Assembly: GCA_023159155.1 (NCBI GenBank)
Contig: JAJNNX010000003.1
Span: 682,001 to 746,000 of the forward strand
DNA from: Ustulina deusta
Taxonomy: Eukaryota; Ascomycota; Sordariomycetes; Xylariales; Xylariaceae
DNA: 64,000 nucleotides
Direction of reading: 5' to 3'
In this document: positions 57,478 through 64,000 of the stretch, piece by piece
Layout of the letters: each line of letters begins with the position of its first letter
Numbering within the stretch: the first letter of the stretch is position 1
Notes under the pieces: generated by a model
Databases searched by the model: none
Seen by the model: the letters and a program-made list of their open reading frames with translations, nothing else
Told to the model about the DNA's origin: nothing
Translations under genes and position numbers: made by a program

Positions 57478-60400
57478 CTATGCACCCCACTTACTTTTCC
57501 CGTCACTTGGTGCTCGGCTTCGTCTCTGCTTTACGGGGAAAGAGGGTATGTCGCCCCCGGTGCCACCTGCTGCCGCTGGCGGTGAGTATCTGGTAGAATA
57601 CCGAGCACTACGCCCGCTCGCACCCGTAATATTTTCTTTGTTGGAGGATTCGCTCTCGCTGCGAGAGGTTATTAATGAACTCAGGCTGGGCCGTGGGTAC
57701 AGTCCTGAGGTTCGAGATACTCTGTTCTTGCTTCTAATAGGGGTGCTCATGCCAGACTGTGTGTCACCGCTAACTCGACGGGGAATTGAGCTGACAGGGA
57801 TATTCGAGTTATCGTCTCGACTTCTTGGCCGTTGAAGTGCAACATCCCGCTCATGAGTTAACGATACTGCTGAGCGCTTTGGACTAGAGGCGACTTCGAT
57901 GTAGGAGGGAGATTGGGGATGCCGAGAAGCGTGAGTGGGCGTTTGAGGAATAGGCGGGGCCGATTGAAGAGAGGGTGGGGTGTAAATGCGTCCTCGGCTT
58001 GTGCGGGAATAACTAGTTGCTGAACTGGATGTTGACGTAGTTGGAACAGGTTGATCCGCACTACCCTCGATGTGTGATACAATAAGATCAGATGCGAGGT
58101 TACGGACGAGCACTGCAGAATCTTTCTCTGCGAGTACTCGGACCGCATCCAACAGAGATTTGAGATGCCTTTCCCGGGGATTTATTACGATTTCGTGTTC
58201 TCCTACTTCAAGGATGTTTCGTACAAGACGAAGAAGGTTAAGCCGCACTACTGCTTTCTTGTGCGAAAGCCGCTGAGCAACGCCCGAGTACATGTCAGGC
58301 TTTGCTAATGACGCTGCTACCGACGGCGAGAGCCGAAGAAGCTTCAGAAGTGGTTCCAAGAGGTTGGGGTCAAATGCATTGATCTTCGGATTATGAAAAC
58401 ACGACACAATAGCGTCAGTGAACTTGCCATTCAACAGATGGCCTTCCACTTTAGCTGTTTCTTCTTGCAACCTGAACTTGGCTTAGCGCGCTTTCGAGTT
58501 GATAGAGTAGGGGTAAACTTACCAAACATGTATAGCATCAAGTGCAGTGACTTGCCAGTATTGGTCTGCAAGAAGAGATACATAAAAGTCCAGGCCCTTA
58601 TTCTGCCACAAGTACCTGCGACCTTTACTACCCGAATGAGCCATATCACACAAAATGGGTAGGGCGAACTCCTTGGGTGGCCGGTCGGTCTTCATAATCT
58701 TGAGAAGGATAGGGATGATTCCGTTGACAGCCGCATACTCCTGGCGATCTTTACTCAATCGACAGAGATTGAACACGGTATTAAGAACCTGATTCGATAT
58801 CTCCCGGAAGTGGGGATGGCCGTTCTTCATGCTACTACTCAAGAGTTCAATGAGCAAATCGATTGCATCAGCTGAGTGAAGGGTGTCGAGCGTTGTTGAT
58901 AGCATAGAGAGATTTTTGATGAACTTCAACATGGTGATTTGATGTAAAGGGGTCATACGTCGAAGGTCTTTCAAAACACCTACCAGAAAGTTAGCTGCAA
59001 TTGTAGTATTCTTGCGAAGAACTTACTCTTCAGGACTTGCCGGTCGGCCACCACCTCTTTGACATAATTCTCAGCCTGAGAGAACAGATAGAATATGTTC
59101 ACGATCCTTCCTTCTATCAATTCTGTAAGATCAGTCTCAACTTCTTCATCAAGGACTCTATGCAACACCAAGGCTAAAGGATCAAGGATCTTGCTCCTCG
59201 AAAATATGCGACAGAAGTCGTTTTTGGGAGTCGGCCCCTATAATACAGATCAGCCGATGGCTTAAGGCTGAGCCTGGAGATGAAGGTATTACCTGAAGCT
59301 CGAAAACATTCCAAATGCCGTTCACACCGATCAAAACCAGATCACGGGCGCTATCGTAATCTTCATCTAAGAACTCGACAAGCACGTTGAGACCACCAGC
59401 GCTGACAAACATCTGGAGTGTTAGTGTGGACGTTTGGTACATTTGTCTAACGAAAGCGGCTGCCTCCAACCGTATCTCGTTCGAATATTGGCGCGCTGCA
59501 AATTTGGTAATAATCGGAATGCCACCAACAAAGCAAAGATTCTCCTGGAGTTCAACGTCGTCGAGTATAATCTGCGCCACTGTTAGTAAAGAGCGACCTA
59601 GATGAAATTAGAAGTGGCGGCACAGACCGTATTGACGACTTTGAGCAGCTGCAAAATCATGTGCTGCCGGCTCTTGACTGTGCATGGTTCCAGGATCTCT
59701 AGAATAGGAAGCAAACCATGTGCGCTAATAATCAGATCTTTGACCTCACCACTCTCCCAAAGCAATTCAAGCTAGATTAAGTTAGTGCCTACTAGTTGGA
59801 ACATTAAGAGGATACTTACGAGACTTCCGGACAACTCTAGGAGTTTTTCGTCATTCTCTGTTGATTTTAGTGAGCGCACTAACTCCTCGACTCTCTCCGC
59901 CAGCCGGGCATGGCGATCTCGCGCAATATTGGCTTCGAGATCCATCTCGTCCCAACCCGGATCCATGGAAGCAAAAGGGTCGTCCTCATCTTCGTCATCC
60001 CCTAGCCAGGAACTGTTCGATAAACGTGAAACGACCATCAGATTCCCGTCTTCAGATCCTCGATCGCTCTCGTCCCTTTCCGTGAATTTCTCACTTGGGC
60101 CGAATATGTCGGAAAAGTCCTCTTCGTCGTTCTCGGCGAATTTTTGGATCTCAATCGACGACTTAGATCTATGGAATGGTCGACCAGGAAGAACTGAGGG
60201 TCGTGATGTCGGTTTTCGCCGCGTACTGCCGGCCTCAGGCGACTGCGTCGAGCGTGGCAAACTAGTGAGATCCGAAGGGTGAAACAGTTGGGGGGCATCG
60301 GGCTGCAGTTCCAGCTGTAAGTCCTACTACGCAAGCCAAATAAATAAGTCCGTAGAAGGAACACACCTTCTTCAAACTCAGCTTCTGGTTGAACACTCCA

Positions 60401-62457
60401 TCATTATCAGCAAACAGGTCTGAATAGTCCTCAACTGATTGCTCCCGAAACGCCATGTCGGGGTGTGATGGTAGCTCAAACTTGTTGCTCACGCTACTCT
60501 TTACCCGAGAATGGCGTCTGTGATGGCTGCTAGCAGATCGCTTCCGAGGCGATGCCCTAGAGGTCCGTGGTCTCGACGAGTCATCGTTTCTCTCAGGTTT
60601 TGCTGCAATTTTCCAATTTGGCCTAATTGTCTTTTCCAGAGGATCTTCATCCTGGATTGGGTGTACCTTCTTCATCGTCATCAACTCACCGCCTTGGTGA
60701 TCCAAGTCCCAGTTATTAGACATATCGCGCGAGTTGTCGATCGATGCAAAAGCCTTCAAACGATCGGCAGACAGTAGACCACCAAAATGATCGTGGGGTT
60801 TGATGTGAGGAAGCTGCAAGGCGGCCGGTGATATCGCTGTCGCAAAGTCGTTGTCCCAATTATCGTCATCTTATGATCTCATCAGTGCCTAATTCAAAAC
60901 AACAAGTATGTACAGACTTTACTCAAACCTACCAGCAAGTTCAGGAGATCGGAAGTCTTCCGCTGTAGGTCTTGGCTTGGCTAGAGTGAAAGGGCCCTTG
61001 GCCAGAGTCGGCAGGTTAGATTTGGGTTGTTCGTGAGATACGAGACGCAGGTTCTGTTGACCATGTTGCGCAGGTCCGCTGGAATCTGAACCTGCAGATG
61101 CCCGAAGATTACTGTCGGACGAGGTGAGGGCTTTGTTCCACTGCTTGACTTCTTCAACGGCCTGACTGAAATTGCCCGGGGCCTTTGATACAGGCGCGTC
61201 GCTCCTTCTGCAGCCTACTATCCAGTTATGTTTCAGCAATTTTCGTGCCGATACTCGAAGATTGGGGTCTTTCTGAAAGCATTGCATTAAAAAGTCGCGG
61301 GCAGCCTATCAGAGCATCAGCGTAGTCCATAGAAATAAACAAGGAGCAAGAGGTGACGGACCGAGGACACACCCTCGGGCAGTGGAGGGTGGTCATCGTT
61401 AACAATTGCAAAGAGAGCAGGCATAGCCTGGAGATGATGATACGGAGGTCTTCCAGAGAGCAGCTCAATGACTGTACAGCCCAAACTCCAGATATCTGAA
61501 GCTGGCGTAGCACCCGACAGCTCGATAATCTCCGGGGCCATCCAGTAAGGGGTACCAACAACTTGGGCCTCTTTGTCGGGCCCAGCCAGTGTGCTGGTTG
61601 ATACGCCGAAATCAGCAAGTTTGACTTTTCCATCTTTGGTGGTGAGGATATTGGCTCCTTTGATGTCCCGATGGATAACACCTTGGTCATGTAGATACTG
61701 GAGACCCTGAAGCACTTGAGTCATGTAAACACCGACAAGGTTCTCTGGGAATTTCCCGTAAGCTTTGCATATGGAGTGAAGGGAGCCATTCTCGCAGTAT
61801 CTATAATGTATGAGCACATATCATTGGGCCCGTACAAGTACACATCACATACTCAAGAATGATATTCAGACAATCGGCCGACTTCACAAACCCGATATAC
61901 TTGACGATGTTGTCATGCTATGGATAGTCAATATCGTCGGGTATGCCAGGATATAACGAAGGGCAGCCGCTCTACCCACGTGAAGGTTCTTCAATAGATC
62001 GATTTCAGCCTGTTCATCATTAGCGTGATAGCTCGACTTGGTATAATTCGACTCTTACCTCGATCATGCGCAATTCGCTCTTAGGGAGGTTGACCAGCTT
62101 GATCTGCTTGACAGCAACAGCTTCACCGGTGCCCCAGTTAAAAGCCTTATAGACGGCACCGAAAGCTCCCTTGCCTATGCATTCCCCCAATCGCTGTGCA
62201 CCACGTTCGGTCAGCCTCGGCATGGCCCGCCAATGTCCTCGGCTGGGCAATCGAGCGTGTACACGTACGTAATCTTTCAAGCCCGGGTCTTGCAAGGCCC
62301 TCTCACGACCATTGCTCTCCTTCCTGGGTGTATTGGGGGGTCGGTCGTGTCGTGCGGCCACTATATTCGGCCTCCCATTCGCGGCATGGTATTGACGCTC
62401 GCCGGAAGACATGCCTCCATCGGAAGGCAGTGGCTTCTGCGGCGAACTTGGCGCCAT
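57478..62457 (-). CDS. sepH: Septation initiation network kinase SepH (Cdc7-type MAPKKK)
   Basis: SepH (S. pombe Cdc7) acts at spindle pole bodies downstream of the Spg1-type GTPase to trigger septum formation. Thirteen exons on the minus strand: 62269-62457, 62059-62193, 61980-62009, 61853-61917, 61362-61800, 60933-61305, 60367-60869, 59820-60314, 59628-59771, 59293-59571, 59027-59237, 58523-58979 and 57478-58471. They sum to 1438 codons with every phase consistent. Kinase motifs in order: [16 protein letters not shown], the Glu in [21 protein letters not shown] and APEII. After a disordered acidic middle come armadillo/HEAT-like segments ([53 protein letters not shown]), then a Ser/Pro-rich tail ending KSKWGA. 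The length matches filamentous-fungal SepH. The start is the ATG at 62457 ([11 protein letters not shown]). The first intron, 75 bp, is a multiple of three without a stop, so reading through it would be a plausible mis-annotation. Confidence 0.95.
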
Positions 62458-64000
62458 GGCCACCGCTTACCGGCGTGGATTCGAGGGCACTCGGAGCAGC
62501 CTCAGCTTTCCTAGAGAGGAGCAGTTGGTCAGTCAGGGCTCAATCAAGGTCAGCCCAGTGGCCAGACAGCATACGAACGATTGAAGTGGACTGCAGTGCT
62601 GGGCTGGATGCGTGGTTGTTCATCGGGTGGTGTACGCACTTGTCCGCGTGCGGGAAGCATTGATGTTCATGGAGGCGGTAGAGGTATGTAGGCAGGTCAG
62701 CGCCTCGGGGAATGCAGGTCGGTAGCGGGAGTGATAGTGGTAGTAGTAGTGGATGGTTGTCATGCAGGAAAGTCCTTTTGGTTAGGTGGTTCGAAGTGCA
62801 GATCGCTGCGGGGTTGTAGGTAAGTCGGAGGTGCACTGGAAAGGTTCCTTTTCCAGGAAGGCTTCCAGGGGTGCCATGATTTTAATTGGCCCGGTGAGAT
62901 AGTGATGCGGGCGTGGGGATCTCGGGAACTAGGCAGTGCAGGGTGCCTAGACCACCTCTCTGCAGGTAGGTGGTAGGTAGGCACGACCTTAGTGTATAGG
63001 GTAGCTATAAGGTGCCAAGGACCAAGACAATCCTCCCTTTTTCCTCTTGTTTCTGCTTTCTTTTCGCGCTTGGGCTGATGATCGTCCCTATATTGATTTT
63101 GTGAAGCTTAGCTACCGGCGAAGCGATTCAGGAGATCCGCAGGTGTCAAATGACTTATCGAAAGCTATATATGAAACCAGCCGTGAGTCAGGCATGTCGA
63201 ACAGGGTAGCTTGACTACATGGAACAACCATTCGAGAAAGAAAAAAAAAGGGTTTGAAACCTATGGACTTCTAAGTCAAGTGAAATCGGGTCTACCCGCA
63301 GTGTCTCAGTATAATGCTCCGTACATGGGTTCACCAGGGAGGTTCTATTTTCCTGTTTCTATTCTACAGCACTACATCAAGCAATTTCAGACGGCATTGG
63401 GACTATGCATCGTGAAGGAGGAATAGAGCAAAGATGAAATTCGGGCGAGGTACATGATCAACTCGCTTCTTAGCACTTCCCCAACAATCATCATAACATA
63501 TGATTGCACAAAGACTATTGTAAGATCAGCGTCATTCCTACCAGGACATGTAGGCACTTGATAAGGTGTACAGGTTTTCCCAGCTAGGTCTTGTGAAGGG
63601 CTAGGTGCGATGGATGCTGGAGATACAAGAAAAGATTGCCCAAAATTTTGGTAATATATTATGTTTTCCATTTCCAGTTACTGCTGGATCCTGTATTCAA
63701 TCAGATGTTGTCCAGCTTCGGATGACTTCATCGATAACATTGTCTTCGCAGTTGTCTTAATAGCAGAGATCGCATGAAACGAGAACATCATGCGACGCAA
63801 CTCTCTAAATGGTGTTTCATTATTTCGTTTCGCGTTGTAAGTCGATTAAGACGGCGCTCTATTGACTTGCTTGGGGCTGTCAGGAGTTAAGCTGGCCAAG
63901 CGACTCGAACCGACAAATAGACGGTAAACAGTGCCTGTGGAAGAAAGTTGCCAGATAATTCTGAATGCCATTTAGCTTGTATTACTCCGATCCATATGTA
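62458..64000. other. Upstream region of sepH to the window edge
   Basis: The first several hundred bases are the sepH promoter and leader, with GTAGTAGTAGTGG and GGTAGGTAGG type simple repeats near 62740 and 62965. From 63000 to the end I see no supported gene; the frames present lack recognisable domains. Confidence 0.5.

Noticed and set aside
1..64000. CRISPR arrays, bacterial operons, riboswitches or rRNA genes
   Set aside because: The window is fungal nuclear DNA. The repeats seen are LTRs, TIRs, ankyrin-coding repeats and minisatellites, and no rRNA signature was seen.

Overview
The window is nuclear DNA from a filamentous ascomycete (Pezizomycotina, probably Sordariomycetes; I cannot name the species). 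The evidence is short GT-AG introns of about 47-125 bp, clear STS1/Cut8, RAD52 and SepH orthologues, a HET-domain gene, a HeLo-NACHT-ankyrin gene, and large blocks mutated in the way repeat-induced point mutation (RIP) acts, with CpA and TpG almost entirely replaced by TpA.

Layout. 0.7-3.6 kb: a five-exon orphan gene (+). 4.8-5.8 kb: sts1/cut8 (+). 7.2-8.9 kb: rad52 (+). 9.8-12.1 kb: two divergent genes for small secreted proteins. 12.5-13.7 kb: two gene relics on the minus strand, a short-chain dehydrogenase and one mitochondrial-carrier exon. 13.8-15.9 kb: an intact three-exon HET-domain gene (-). 18.0-19.0 kb: a fungal rhodopsin-family 7TM gene (+) with a doubtful first splice junction. 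20.4-41.9 kb: a 21.5 kb AT-rich block. 42.8-54.3 kb: a HeLo-NACHT-ankyrin-ZZ gene split by a 7,058 bp retrotransposon. 55.75 kb: a third small secreted cysteine-rich protein. 57.5-62.5 kb: the 13-exon septation kinase gene sepH (-).

The AT-rich block can be resolved. It is bounded by ~54 bp inverted repeats with TA at each edge, like a Tc1/mariner-Fot1 type element. Inside lies a set of Ty3/Gypsy elements of one family nested in one another. Three insertion events can be read from 5 bp target duplications: AATAT, TATAG, and AAAAG/AAAAA. All copies are heavily mutated and lie in the same orientation.

The second retroelement (46213-53270) is a different Ty3/Gypsy family in minus orientation. 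It has 319 bp LTRs, a polypurine tract and a perfect TGAAT duplication. Without it and one TGAAT copy, the ankyrin reading frame is continuous through the C-terminal ZZ zinc finger. The same gene also has no visible NACHT P-loop, so it carries at least two independent lesions.

The window therefore shows the compartment pattern common in fungal genomes. Conserved housekeeping genes (DNA repair, proteasome tethering, septation) sit at both ends. Between them, next to RIP-mutated transposon islands, lie fast-evolving genes: incompatibility-type NLR and HET genes, secreted proteins and gene relics.
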